Positions 48,212-58,389 of a stretch of 64,000 nt of DNA are shown here, piece after piece. Both the position numbers and the translations under genes were made by a program. How positions within the stretch are numbered: position 1 is the stretch's first letter; each line of letters begins with the position of its first letter. This DNA comes from Sipunculus nudus. Its lineage: Eukaryota > Annelida > Sipuncula > Golfingiida > Sipunculidae. The notes under the pieces were generated by a model that saw only the letters and a list, made by a program, of their open reading frames with translations, had not been told where the DNA came from and ran no database searches. The stretch spans positions 26,405,956 through 26,469,955 of the forward strand of contig CM049312.1 in NCBI GenBank assembly GCA_026874595.1, read 5' to 3'.

Positions 48212-51200
48212 ATGGGTACGGAATTTAAACCAAATGAAATTATACCACAATTAAGAGAAAATAGGAGCTTATTGTATACGTTAAAGAAAAATGAACTTGA
48301 AATTGTTGCTCTACATTTAAATATTGACATCATGGATGTATGCACTGTAGAGGGTTTAAGAAATGTACTTAAGAAATCATTATATGGTGATGTAGAAAGT
48401 AAAGAGGAATCTGATTTGGAGGAAAAACCTATTAAGGAACCTCTTGGGGCAACAGCTATTGACCCGATAGAACTAGAATTGAGAAAGTATGAACTTAAAT
48501 TGAAATATGAAGCTCAAGCTCAAGTTGAAATAGAAATTCGTAGATGTGAAATCGAAAGAGAAACGCAAATTAAGTTGAAAGAGTTAGAGTTACAAAATCC
48601 TCAAAATCGTAAAGCACATGAGCCGTCTGAATTCCTATTCAGAAATTCGACAAAAGTACCTCCCTTCAATGAAAAGGAAGTGGAGCGTTATTTCAGTTAT
48701 TTTGAACGGGTGGCCACTTTAATGGCTTGGCCTAAAGGCCAGTGGACCCTGTTGTTACAAAGCGTTCTGGTTGGTCGTGCCCAGGACGTTTACACTGCGC
48801 TCACAGACGAACAATGCAGGGATTACGACACTGTAAAAGAGGTCATTCTGAGAGCCTATGAATTAGTCCCCGAAGCGTATCGCTTAAAATTTAGGAATGC
48901 CACCAAAAGAGAAAATCAAACACATGTTGAATATGCTAGAGACAAAGAAAGTGCATTTAATAGATGGTGTCAGTCTATGAAAATTGATCAGGATTTTGAA
49001 AAACTCAAACAACTAATTTTGATAGAAGAGTTCAAAAGGCATATCCGTAGTCACATTAAAATATTTTTGGATGAACATAAAGTAAGAAATGTAAACGAGG
49101 CTGGTGTCCTGGCAGATGAATTTGCCTTGACGCACCGCCCCAGTTATACCAGTCACAGGAGGAGGTATGGTGAGAAAAGAGAAGGTAGCAAAAGCCCAAA
49201 ACTGGGTCGGAGAAAGGGTAGTCCCTACTATCGGGGTCACTCCGGCTCAGGTAAACCACAGTCCGATCATGGTAAACCCCAGTATAAAAGTCAATCTGAC
49301 TCTCCTGCTCAACATACAGAGGGACAACCTAGGACTGGACCCAAATATTGTACATTCTGTGAGTTCAAGGGGCATACAGAATCTGAGTGTTATAGAAAAA
49401 GATACGGTCAAAGTAAGCCTAAACCTAATGCGTTAACTGTTACGCAGAGCATGAAACCGGTAACAATGCCCAGTAAACTAGAGACTAAAGGTGAAACACA
49501 AAGCCCTGTCCACGAGAGCTTTCAGCCCTTTGTGTCAGATGGCTTTGTTCAGTTAGAGGGTAACCATGCAAGAAAGGCCCGTGTTAAAATCTTAAGGGAT
49601 ACCGGGGCAACCCAAAGCCTCGTTTTGAAATCTGTTCTTCCCTTCTCTAAAGAGAGTTACGCGGGGTGTTCAGTTCTAGTCCAGGGCGTTAATTCGGAAT
49701 TTTTAGAAGTTCCATTACACAGAGTGAAACTAGAATCTGATTTAGTCTCTGAATTTGTAACTGTAGGAGTTTGTTCAAAGTTGCCAGTAGAGGGCGTTTC
49801 GTTCCTCCTAGGCAACGATTTAGCTGGTGACAGAGTGAAAATTGATCCCAGAATGACAAAATTGCCGAGCACTGATAGGGACACAGACCTGCTCCAGCAG
49901 GAGTTTCCGGGCGTATTTCCAGGCTGTGTAGTGACTCGAGCGATGAGTAAAAAGGCAAGTCTGAAACCAGAGAGTTCTGTACTTGACCTCTCGCAAACCT
50001 TTATGGCGCATTCAAACGATGACGTCAGTGGCTTAAAGCCCGTTACGCGAGTAAATATTAAATCGCCCGCATGTGACCCAAGTGGCACACCCAGTCCAAA
50101 GGACTCTACTACAAATGTAGTACAGGGCAAACAGACCCTGAATAGAAATCTCCAAAGGAGTACAAACGGCGTGAAATCGCCTGATCAAAATGGGCATGAA
50201 CAGTTAAAGAAGGATAGGAGTGTTAAGAATGTAGAAGTTAGCATGAAAACTGATGATTTGATAGCAATGCAAAAGAAAGATCCTGATATTGCCTCCCTTA
50301 GAGAAAATGCCTTGACTAAAGAGGAAGCAGATAAAGTTCCAACTTGTTTCACCTTACAGAATGATGTACTAGTCAGAAAATATAGACCTCCCACCGTACC
50401 AGCGGACGAAACGTGGAAAACTCTTTATCAAATTGTAGTTCCCCCCGAGTATCGCCCAGAAATCTTAAAACTTGCACATGATCATCCTATGGCAGGACAT
50501 TTGGGTGTCAGGAAAACCAAACACAAAATTCTCCAACACTTCTATTGGCCCAAGTTAAAACGAGACGTGGCGAAATACTGTAAAACTTGTCATGTGTGTC
50601 AAATGATTGGAAAACCAACCCACCAAATTAGTCCTGCGCCACTCTCGCCCATACCAACAACACATGATGCGTTTGAATCAGTAATACTTGACTGTGTAGG
50701 ACCGCTAAGAAAAACTAAACATGGCAATGAATATGTTCTAACTATCATGTGTACTGCAACTAGATTTCCAGAAGCTATTCCTCTTAGAACTATATCTGCA
50801 AAGAAAATTGTTGAAGCTCTGGTTAAATTTTTTACTACTTTTGGCTTACCAAGAACAATACAAACGGATCAAGGTTCAAATTTCATGTCAAATATATTTG
50901 CCCAGGTTATGGCAGAGCTAGGCATAAAACACTACAAATCCAGTGCCTACCATCCTGAGAGTCAAGGTGCTCTAGAGCGATTTCACCAAACTCTCAAAAA
51001 CATGATTAGAGCTTATTGTCTTGACACTGGGAACCAGTGGGATGAGGGGTTACCCTTTTTGATATTTGCAGCCCGAGAAGCAGTGCAAGAAAGCTTAGGG
51101 TTTAGCCCTTTTGAATTAGTGTATGGGCACTGTGTAAGAGGCCCCCTGGCGGTGTTAAAAGACACTTGGATGGAAAACAGTTCTCAAAGTAGCTTGTTAA

Positions 51201-53041
51201 AATATGTTCAGGAATTCAAGGAGAAATTAAGTAGGGCGAATGAAATCGCCCAAGAACATTTAAAGAAAGCCCAAAACAAAATGAAAGTATGGTATGACAA
51301 AAAGACGACAAAAAGAGAATTTAAATCTGGTGATAAAGTTCTGGTATTATTCCCAATTCCAGGACATCCCCTGCAAGCAAAATACTCTGGACCATACAAA
51401 GTTGTTGAGAAGAAATCAGATTTGAATTATGTAATTGATACTCCTGATCGTAGAAAGTCGCAACAACTTTGTCATATAAATATGTTGAAAGAATATCATG
51501 ACAGATCAGCGGAAACATGTCGATCTAGTCCTCCCCAAACAAATTTGGTACTCATTAAAGAAACTGAAAAGAATGCCGAGGATGTTCTCATGAAGAAAAC
51601 TGAACATCCTGTAAAACTGAACAACTCTGATATTTTAAATAATTTAGATCAGAAATTGTCACATTTGGATTTCGATCAGTTATCAGAGTTGAAGGAAATC
51701 CTGATAAATTATGACTCTTTATTTCCTGATGTCCCCAGTAGAACTAATGTACTACAGCATGATGTAGACGTAGGAGATGCTTCCCCTATTAAACAGGCAT
51801 CATATAGAGCTGGTCCCCAAAAGTTACAAGCCATAAAGAATGAAATAAAGTATATGATAGAGAATGATATTATTGAAAACAGCAGTAGTGCCTGGAGTTC
51901 CCCATGTTTGTTGATAAAGAAGCCTGATATGACCTACAGATTTTGTACAGACTATCGAAAAGTTAACACTGTAACAATAACAGATACTTACCCTTTGCCC
52001 AGAGTGGAAGATTGCATTGATAGGATTGGATCTGCTACGTATATTAGCAAGTTAGATCTGTTAAAAGGTTATTGGCAGGTACCTCTTACCGAACGGGCTA
52101 AGCAAATATCTGCGTTTGTAACGCCAAACGGTTTGTTCCAGTACAAAGTTATGCCCTTCGGAATGAAAAATGCGCCAGCCTGCTTCATGAGACTTATGAA
52201 TTGTGTATTATCTGGCTTAGATAACTGTACTTGCTATATTGATGATGTTGTTGTATACAATCACATATGGGAAGATCATAAACAAAGTTTGGTAGAACTC
52301 TTTAAGAGACTGAAAAAAGCAGGATTGACAGTTAATCTTGCCAAGAGTGATTTTTGTCGTGCAACTGTAACATATTTAGGGCACGAAGTAGGTCAAGGTT
52401 GTGTAAAACCAATTGCCAGTAATGTATCTGCTATCGTAGAATTTCCAGTTCCTTCTAATCGCAAGGAACTAATGCGATTCTTAGGAATGACTGGGTATTA
52501 CAGGAAATTTTGTCAAAACTTTGCAGAAGTTGTAAATCCGTTAACGGACCTATTGAAAAAGGACAGAAAATTCCATTGGAATAAAAACTGTCGAAATGCT
52601 TTTGAAAGAGCCAAAGCTATATTACAAAGTGCACCTGTGTTACAGGCTCCAAATTTTGATAAACCGTTTTCTCTCATGACGGATGCCAGCGATTGCGGTG
52701 TAGGCGCTGTGCTCATCCAAGACGATGACTTTAACATAAGTCATCCGGTTTGCTACTATTCAAAGAAATTTTTACCTCATCAAAAGAATTATTCTACTAT
52801 TGAAAAGGAAACTCTGTCACTATTGATGGCGTTACAGCACTTTGAAGTATATTTGGGCTCTACGCCTTATGAAATAACTGTTTATACAGATCATAATCCC
52901 ATAACATTTCTTCATAAGATGAAGAATAATAATCAGAGATTAATGAGATGGAGTCTAGCCCTGACAGAGTTTAACCTAGTTATCAAACACATTAAGGGCT
53001 CCGATAACATAATCGCTGATACGTTATCAAGACGTCATTAA
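48212..53041 (+). CDS. Gag-pol polyprotein, PR-INT-RT-RH order (Gmr1 group)
   Basis: A single 1,609-residue ORF. Gag covers about the first 375 residues and includes a charged helical stretch (about 85-130). A CCHC zinc knuckle starts at C380 (CTFCEFKGHTESEC). The aspartic protease motif is D463-T-G-A. The integrase has an HHCC zinc domain (H758 to about C799) and a catalytic D827, D886 and E922, with 35 residues between the last two, then a GPY/F module near G1060. The reverse transcriptase follows (MPFGMKNAP, YIDD at 1342-1345), then RNase H (D1491; TDHNP near 1560). There is no stop or frameshift between gag and pol. RT motifs are Ty3/gypsy-like, yet integrase precedes RT as in Ty1/copia. 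All catalytic residues I can check are present. This is a retrotransposon and I see no envelope gene. Confidence 0.95.
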   Translation: MGTEFKPNEIIPQLRENRSLLYTLKKNELEIVALHLNIDIMDVCTVEGLRNVLKKSLYGDVESKEESDLEEKPIKEPLGATAIDPIELELRKYELKLKYEAQAQVEIEIRRCEIERETQIKLKELELQNPQNRKAHEPSEFLFRNSTKVPPFNEKEVERYFSYFERVATLMAWPKGQWTLLLQSVLVGRAQDVYTALTDEQCRDYDTVKEVILRAYELVPEAYRLKFRNATKRENQTHVEYARDKESAFNRWCQSMKIDQDFEKLKQLILIEEFKRHIRSHIKIFLDEHKVRNVNEAGVLADEFALTHRPSYTSHRRRYGEKREGSKSPKLGRRKGSPYYRGHSGSGKPQSDHGKPQYKSQSDSPAQHTEGQPRTGPKYCTFCEFKGHTESECYRKRYGQSKPKPNALTVTQSMKPVTMPSKLETKGETQSPVHESFQPFVSDGFVQLEGNHARKARVKILRDTGATQSLVLKSVLPFSKESYAGCSVLVQGVNSEFLEVPLHRVKLESDLVSEFVTVGVCSKLPVEGVSFLLGNDLAGDRVKIDPRMTKLPSTDRDTDLLQQEFPGVFPGCVVTRAMSKKASLKPESSVLDLSQTFMAHSNDDVSGLKPVTRVNIKSPACDPSGTPSPKDSTTNVVQGKQTLNRNLQRSTNGVKSPDQNGHEQLKKDRSVKNVEVSMKTDDLIAMQKKDPDIASLRENALTKEEADKVPTCFTLQNDVLVRKYRPPTVPADETWKTLYQIVVPPEYRPEILKLAHDHPMAGHLGVRKTKHKILQHFYWPKLKRDVAKYCKTCHVCQMIGKPTHQISPAPLSPIPTTHDAFESVILDCVGPLRKTKHGNEYVLTIMCTATRFPEAIPLRTISAKKIVEALVKFFTTFGLPRTIQTDQGSNFMSNIFAQVMAELGIKHYKSSAYHPESQGALERFHQTLKNMIRAYCLDTGNQWDEGLPFLIFAAREAVQESLGFSPFELVYGHCVRGPLAVLKDTWMENSSQSSLLKYVQEFKEKLSRANEIAQEHLKKAQNKMKVWYDKKTTKREFKSGDKVLVLFPIPGHPLQAKYSGPYKVVEKKSDLNYVIDTPDRRKSQQLCHINMLKEYHDRSAETCRSSPPQTNLVLIKETEKNAEDVLMKKTEHPVKLNNSDILNNLDQKLSHLDFDQLSELKEILINYDSLFPDVPSRTNVLQHDVDVGDASPIKQASYRAGPQKLQAIKNEIKYMIENDIIENSSSAWSSPCLLIKKPDMTYRFCTDYRKVNTVTITDTYPLPRVEDCIDRIGSATYISKLDLLKGYWQVPLTERAKQISAFVTPNGLFQYKVMPFGMKNAPACFMRLMNCVLSGLDNCTCYIDDVVVYNHIWEDHKQSLVELFKRLKKAGLTVNLAKSDFCRATVTYLGHEVGQGCVKPIASNVSAIVEFPVPSNRKELMRFLGMTGYYRKFCQNFAEVVNPLTDLLKKDRKFHWNKNCRNAFERAKAILQSAPVLQAPNFDKPFSLMTDASDCGVGAVLIQDDDFNISHPVCYYSKKFLPHQKNYSTIEKETLSLLMALQHFEVYLGSTPYEITVYTDHNPITFLHKMKNNNQRLMRWSLALTEFNLVIKHIKGSDNIIADTLSRRH

Positions 53042-53264
53042 TTTTGATCTGATGATTGATTCTTGTTATAGCCTCGGACATGTTTTGTCCTTTGGAAGAG
53101 TTGTATTACATATATTACATGTATTAAGATATTGCTGATTATACTATTTGTGATGATGATAATTAATTAGCTGTAAGAAGCATAAACTAATGCTTAAGAT
53201 GTCAAACTAATCATATACTCGTCATACAGTGCTAATGCTTTGCTCTCCTTACCTTCTTTCTTTT

Positions 53265-53275
53265 AAGGGTGGGGG
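53265..53275 (+). promoter_or_regulatory. Polypurine tract
   Basis: AAGGGTGGGGG directly before the 3' LTR, the primer for plus-strand DNA synthesis. Confidence 0.8.
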
Positions 53276-54003
53276 TGTTGCATGGACGTCACCCGGACAT
53301 CGGAAGATGGCGCCACGAAGTGGTGTGGCCGCCCCCGTTTCCACGCTTATGGATCCACCCCGCTATCAGTGACTACTGACGCGCTTTTAGAAACATAAAA
53401 ACTATTCTTGGACCATTCAGTACTGGTTTTGCAGTTCTGCCGGCGCTATCGTTTCTCTCAAGCAAAACCACAAACTTCTGCGGTTTCCACCCATTGTTGA
53501 AAACCTATAAAACGAACTCGCCTGCAGTACGAGGCGGGACTATTGACTTCGCCAACGCCACGTTGCTGTTATCCCCGGGGACCGTGACCGTGGGCTCTTG
53601 GTCCCCAAGCCCACGGAATGCCATGAAACACGCCATGAACTTTATTATTTAGGAAGAGGAGAGACTTTGTTTGTTTGGTGCCACATGGATTAATACAGGA
53701 CTTCAGTTTTGTGTGTGCCCGAATTATGTGTTGATGATGGACTTCAGTTTCTCGTATACCGGATTCAGTTAAGTATTTCGTTACAGTTCGTTATTTAGAG
53801 ACTCAGTTTTCGTCAGAGACTTGGTTATACATTACGTAATGAATTGACTATTATATTATTTGTGTATGAATGTAAATATTGTAATATAGGAATATAGCAC
53901 TGTTTTTGCTCCCATATTTTGGTTACGTATTCATTTGAAGAGAACGTGTCTGAGCATATGTGTTACGGTTCGGCCTGAGTTGTTTGGTGTGAAAAGGGAC
54001 CGT

Positions 54004-54007
<4 letters not shown>
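53276..54007 (+). repeat. 3' LTR, 732 bp
   Basis: See the 5' LTR. About 99.9% identical apart from a 2-bp indel. Confidence 0.97.
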
Positions 54008-54038
<31 letters not shown>

Positions 54039-54354
54039 CCGCTTGTTTTGTTAGTCTTATTGTAAGAAAAACAAATACAAGTGATTACAGTTTTATTACC
54101 ATGTCACCTGGCCTGCCACAAACTTCATGGTTCATTGCTCTAAAGGCAGGCTGCATTCACAGGTAACCGACACTCATTATGATTAATTATGAGTTCACTT
54201 AATTTAAATCTTACAAGCACAGTTATATAAACTGATTTTTATGTTTTTAATATGATAAAATCACACACATATATAATTAGGTTTAAATAAATACATAATC
54301 GTTCGTATAACTTTATTTATATGATATCATATGCTATTGTGGTTGTTTAGCGGG

Positions 54355-54480
54355 GGTTATTGCCCGTTGGATAATTGGCACAGAGGGTATTTTTTTCTGG
54401 GCGGTAAATATGGGGGGGGGGGGGGGAGTAATTGTGTCGGCGGTTATGGTCTGGAGAAAATTGTCCGGGGGTGATTTTCC
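54355..54480. repeat. Inverted counterpart of the GGACAATAACCCC repeat
   Basis: GCGGGGGTTATTGCCC, a G tract with GAGTAATTG, and AATTGTCCGGGGGTG are reverse-complement relatives of the 46243-46900 units. They lie on the other side of the TA run and the LTR element. Confidence 0.55.
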
Positions 54481-55242
54481 TGTTGCCTGAATAAAGATGC
54501 ACAATAAACCTTATCTCTCTATTCATGTTTTCAATACTTTATTAAAACATGACATTTTAATTTCCTTGGAGACAAAATTACTTTCATGTAATCTGCAGCC
54601 AAACAATTAAAACGATCTGAATTATATTTTAATCGGGATTATCAAAATCCAGGAAATATGCTTCTCAACTTTCTTTCCAACCCTTCTGCATTTCCTTCCG
54701 TTAATGCTGGTGCCATCCCCTGCATGCTTGCAAAAGGCTTCGTTTCAAAATATCAGTTTGAAAAACGCACTCTTATAAGTTCATTTCTTACATTAAGTCC
54801 ACTTTGTGCAGTATTAAGTTCTTCCTCCTTTACTTGAGGGCCCACGTCGTTTTCCTCAAAATTCTCCTCATCTTCTATTGGTATATTGTTGTCAATGCAA
54901 ATATTGTGTAGCACATGGCAAGCGGTGATTAAGCACACACCGTTGAGGCGAGTAAAGCAAACATCCTCCATATTTTTGCAGGCAAAGAAATCTCATCTTG
55001 AGAACACCAAAGGCTTGTTCTACAACACTTCGAGCTCTTTTGTGACGGGCATTGTATCTTTCTTCTCTCCGGTTTCTAGGTTCACGAACAGGTGTGAGCA
55101 GGTACGGGAGCAGTGGGTATCTGTAATTTATATACAGGAATAATGAACAATTCTTGAAAAAAAAGATAATTTATATAACATTAACATACATTGCGTATTA
55201 AGGGTTTATAATTTAACCAAATAATACCTTTTCTTATTTCAG

Positions 55243-55530
55243 ATGGCTAGCCTTGTGTTCATGGCGGCGCATGACTGCTCAAGGGCCTTTGAATTAGCAA
55301 GATTTCTAAAACTACGGGTTAAAGAAAAACTTGTTGCAACACTGACATTCGACAATCAACATGGCGGCCATTTTCTGGAGCATTTCCTGGATATGATGGG
55401 CGTACTCCTTCTACATGTCGACCCTTGTCATTCACGGGACTGTCCATATCAGTGTATAGAAGACTGCTTTAACAGTTTGACAGAGAGCATCACTGATGGC
55501 TGCTTACAAGACGACTGGAAGCCTTATTAA
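55243..55530 (+). CDS. Unrecognised ORF opposite the transposase intron
   Basis: 95 residues on the strand opposite the transposase, within its intron. TTATTTCAG, a good splice acceptor, directly precedes the ATG, so it could be a terminal exon, but no upstream exon is recognised. Composition is Cys- and His-rich in the second half. No known domain; it may be chance. Confidence 0.2.
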   Translation: MASLVFMAAHDCSRAFELARFLKLRVKEKLVATLTFDNQHGGHFLEHFLDMMGVLLLHVDPCHSRDCPYQCIEDCFNSLTESITDGCLQDDWKPY

Positions 55531-56310
55531 TATTTATTTTCCGAGGTAATCATTCTCACAAGCTGAGATATCTTTTGATTTAAATCATATTTTGTATTAG
55601 TAATATGTCTATTCTAGCATTTGCCAATTCAGTAAAAGTCTTCTGGGTCCATAAATAAACACTAGAATTTTCAATTTCTTAACACAAGTTCAGAAAATGT
55701 GATGATCAGCAACTAGCCTTCACCCATGCACTCTAAAACTATACACATTTGCTTGCTGTGGTTTTTACTTAGGAGCAATGCATGCATTTTATCTAGTTTT
55801 GGTTGATAAAGTTTAATTTTATTTCTGATCAAAAATATATAAAGGTTGTAATTCTTTATATGTAAATCATGCATTTTATTTTTGTAATCTGTTTATAACA
55901 AAATGTAGCAGAATTATACAAATCTCTGGGGTCTACGAATGAGGAATAACATTTTTTTTAGACAAAAGTTCATAAAAGTGGATAATGATCGTTTAGGGTT
56001 TGTTTATAAACTGAAATACATGAACATTGCCTTTTTTTTTTATTTGACTTTAAACTATTATAGCGTATATATTAAGGTTACCAAATATTTCTGCTCAGAT
56101 GTTGGTTAAGAGCGATGCCTGTGATGAGTCGGATTTACATATACGTTATAATTAGCTGTGCTGCTACATGAGTAACATAAAACATACTGCATGTCAGATT
56201 AATTCTTGCGGTTCAGGGATTTTCTGCTATGTTGTATATTGCTGTAATTCTATCAAATAAACATTTTTTTTTTTGCAAAATGTGAATTTTGTGTTCATTA
56301 AAGATCATAT
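55531..56310. other. Transposase intron remainder, AT-rich
   Basis: No feature seen apart from the intron itself. Confidence 0.5.
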
Positions 56311-57384
56311 ACTCACCCACTCTCACGCAGTAACCAGCTATTTCCTATTTCACCATTCCGGAACTTCTCGGCAATGGTACTGTTTTCCCAAATATAGCTG
56401 TCGTGAATACTGCCTGGATACTGCACCACAGCACAGATGAATTTACGTGATAGTTCAGCGATAGCTTGAATATTTATTGCGTGAAATCCCTTCCTACACA
56501 AATATAAATGTTCATCTGCTGAAGGCTTCCTTATTGGAATCAAGCTTTCATCAACTGCTCCCAAGCTTTCATCAACTGCTCCCAAAGTATTTGAAAACTT
56601 GCGAAATCGTGAAATTTCTGTTTTAGTTCACGCTGTCCTTGCTCGGCACTGGGAAATGAGATATATGTGTTGACTCTTCTACACAGTTCATTAGACACTC
56701 TGTGTATGCACCTTGAAACTGTTGATTTGTGAATACCGTGGCTCTTCTACACAGTTCATTAGACACTCTGTGTATGCACCTTGAAACTGTTGATTTGTGA
56801 ATACCGTGGCTATCTCCAACTACTGCCTGAAAACTTCCGGTTCCATAAAATCGTAGTGCCGTTAATACCTGTAATGTTACTGGAACAGCATGGTTACGTC
56901 TTGTTGACGATTCGATATCGCCTTTAAGTTCATTACATAAACTTAGTATGGCTTCCCGATTCAACCTATACTTTGCAATGAGTTCATCATCAGTCAAAGT
57001 ATCCAGCGGGTGTGTTCGATCTCGAAACACACGTTCCCTACGAAATGCGTTTCGGTACTGTTCGTCCACTTCGTTCTGTATCAGATGGTAAATTGCCGCC
57101 ATGCTGACACGTGGGACTTTCTTGTCTGAGAATAGCCTGTGTCTGTTCAATCTTATACTGGAATTACACTTGCGATGGGCTTGCGAGCCCGATTTTGACA
57201 TCGCAAATTACGGGTGGTTTGCGATACGTCGCATCAAGGCTATCCTTTAATGCAACTGACCATGGACCTTGCGAGGCTGTTGCGACGCCTTGCAGCCTTG
57301 CGATGCTGTTATGCAACAGGCCCCTGGTATCCGTTTTGCGGGCAACAGATACATGTTACCCCCTTTTTTAGGCAGAAACGACCT

Positions 57385-58330
57385 GAACTGTTTTCTCTAT
57401 TTTTGAGACCTTTAAAAATGTGAACAGCTGTTAACAGGGCACAAAACATAAAGACTGGACCTAGAATCTTCATTCTTGATACACTGAGAGATCCATAAAA
57501 AATCTCCTTGAAAACTAGAAATTAGGTCTCTGTTACCCATATCCTTCAAGCTATGGGGCCACAAAGTACCTCCCAGAATAGTCAAAAGTTTCATACAAAA
57601 AATTCAATATCTCATTAACTACATCACTGATGGTCATGATTTTTGGCATACGTATTGATCATGAGATGTTTCATCAGTTTCTGCAGACTGGTGGCGCCAC
57701 CTGTATTTTTCAATTTTTACGAACTGTTTTCTCTATTTTTGAGACCTTTAAAAATGTGAACAGCTGTTAACAGGGCACAAAACATAAAGACTGGACCTAG
57801 AATCTTCATTCTTGATACACTGAGAGATCCATAAAAAATCTCCTTGAAAACTAGAAATTAGGTCTCTGTTACCCATATCCTTCAAGCTATGGGGCCACAA
57901 AGTACCTCCCAGAATAGTCAAAAGTTTCATACAAAAATTTCAATATCTCATTAACTACATCAATGATGATCATGATTTTTGGCATACGTATTGATCATGG
58001 AGTGTTTCATCAGTTTATGCAGACTGGTGGTGCCACCTGTATTTGTTCGGTTTTTTTTTACAATTTTTTTCTCTATTTTTAAACCTTTTAAGATATGAAC
58101 ATCTGTTAACAGGGCACAAATCATAAAGACTGGACCTAGAATCTTCATTCTTGACACACAGGGAGACCCGTGAAAAGTCTCCATGGAATCCTGAAATAAG
58201 GTCTTTGTTACCCATATTCTTTAAGCTGTATGACTCCAAAATACCCCCCCCCCCCCCCCAGAATAATGGAAAATTTGATACAAAAACTGCAGTATCTCAA
58301 TAACTACGACACGATTTTTCTGAAACTAAC
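57385..58330. repeat. 336-bp tandem repeat, 2.8 copies
   Basis: GAACTGTTTTCTCTATTTTT occurs at 57385 and 57721 (period 336). A more diverged third copy starts near 58062. The first two copies are nearly identical and give the same 60-residue minus-strand ORF twice (57412-57594 and 57748-57930), which is a repeat artefact. Each unit ends in a GGTGGCGCCACCTGTA-type motif (GGTGGTGCCACC in copy 2), linking it to the next array. Confidence 0.92.
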
Positions 58331-58389
58331 ACCAATTATCGGGTCACATGTGAACTGGTGCCTAACCAATTTGCGTTGACCTCTGACCT

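Larger units (their letters stand above)
47322..54007 (+). mobile_element. Gmr1-type LTR retrotransposon, full length
   Basis: 6,686 bp with near-identical LTRs, a primer-binding site, a polypurine tract and one uninterrupted gag-pol ORF. It is probably a young, potentially active element nested in the Harbinger transposon. The integrase lies upstream of the RT, unlike most Ty3/gypsy elements but as in the Gmr1 group. No envelope-like ORF follows pol, only 234 bp separate the stop and the 3' LTR. Confidence 0.95.
54753..57201 (-). pseudogene. HARBI1-type DDE transposase, two exons, disabled
   Basis: Exon 1 runs from 57201 to 56317. Its donor GTGAGT begins at 56316. The acceptor TTACAG ends at 55121 and exon 2 runs 55120-54753. 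Splicing joins GG and A into the glycine of the conserved SGYP motif, which strongly supports the intron. The N-terminal part has the helix-turn-helix-like GIHKSTVSRCIHRV. The DDE triad is visible: D in GAVDESLIPI, D in PGSIHDSYIW, E in RARSVVEQAFGVLKMRF. Lesions are a 68-bp tandem duplication (56674-56809), two frame changes around 56585-56640, a 21-bp duplication (56541-56582) and a one-base insertion near 54935-54945. The 71-residue ORF at 54753-54971 is its C-terminus (VLHNICIDNN). Confidence 0.88.
45205..57323. mobile_element. PIF/Harbinger DNA transposon with nested insertions
   Basis: The terminal inverted repeats GGGCCTGTTGCATAA (left, 45205) and its exact complement (right, ending 57323) are flanked by CTG on both sides (45202-45204 and 57324-57326). 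A 3-bp duplication fits PIF/Harbinger, where CWG or TWA targets are known. It carries both typical genes, pointing inward: a Myb/SANT-like protein (plus) and a HARBI1-type transposase (minus). Subterminal GCGATG/CTTGCGA motifs are frequent at both ends and may bind the transposase. Without the LTR retrotransposon it would be about 5.4 kb. Both genes carry disabling changes, so this copy is not autonomous. Confidence 0.9.

Noticed and set aside
49013-52737. Minus-strand ORFs inside the retrotransposon
   Set aside because: Antisense shadows of the gag-pol frame.
57412-57930. Two identical 60-residue minus-strand ORFs
   Set aside because: They are the same frame in two near-identical copies of the 336-bp repeat, with no coding signature.
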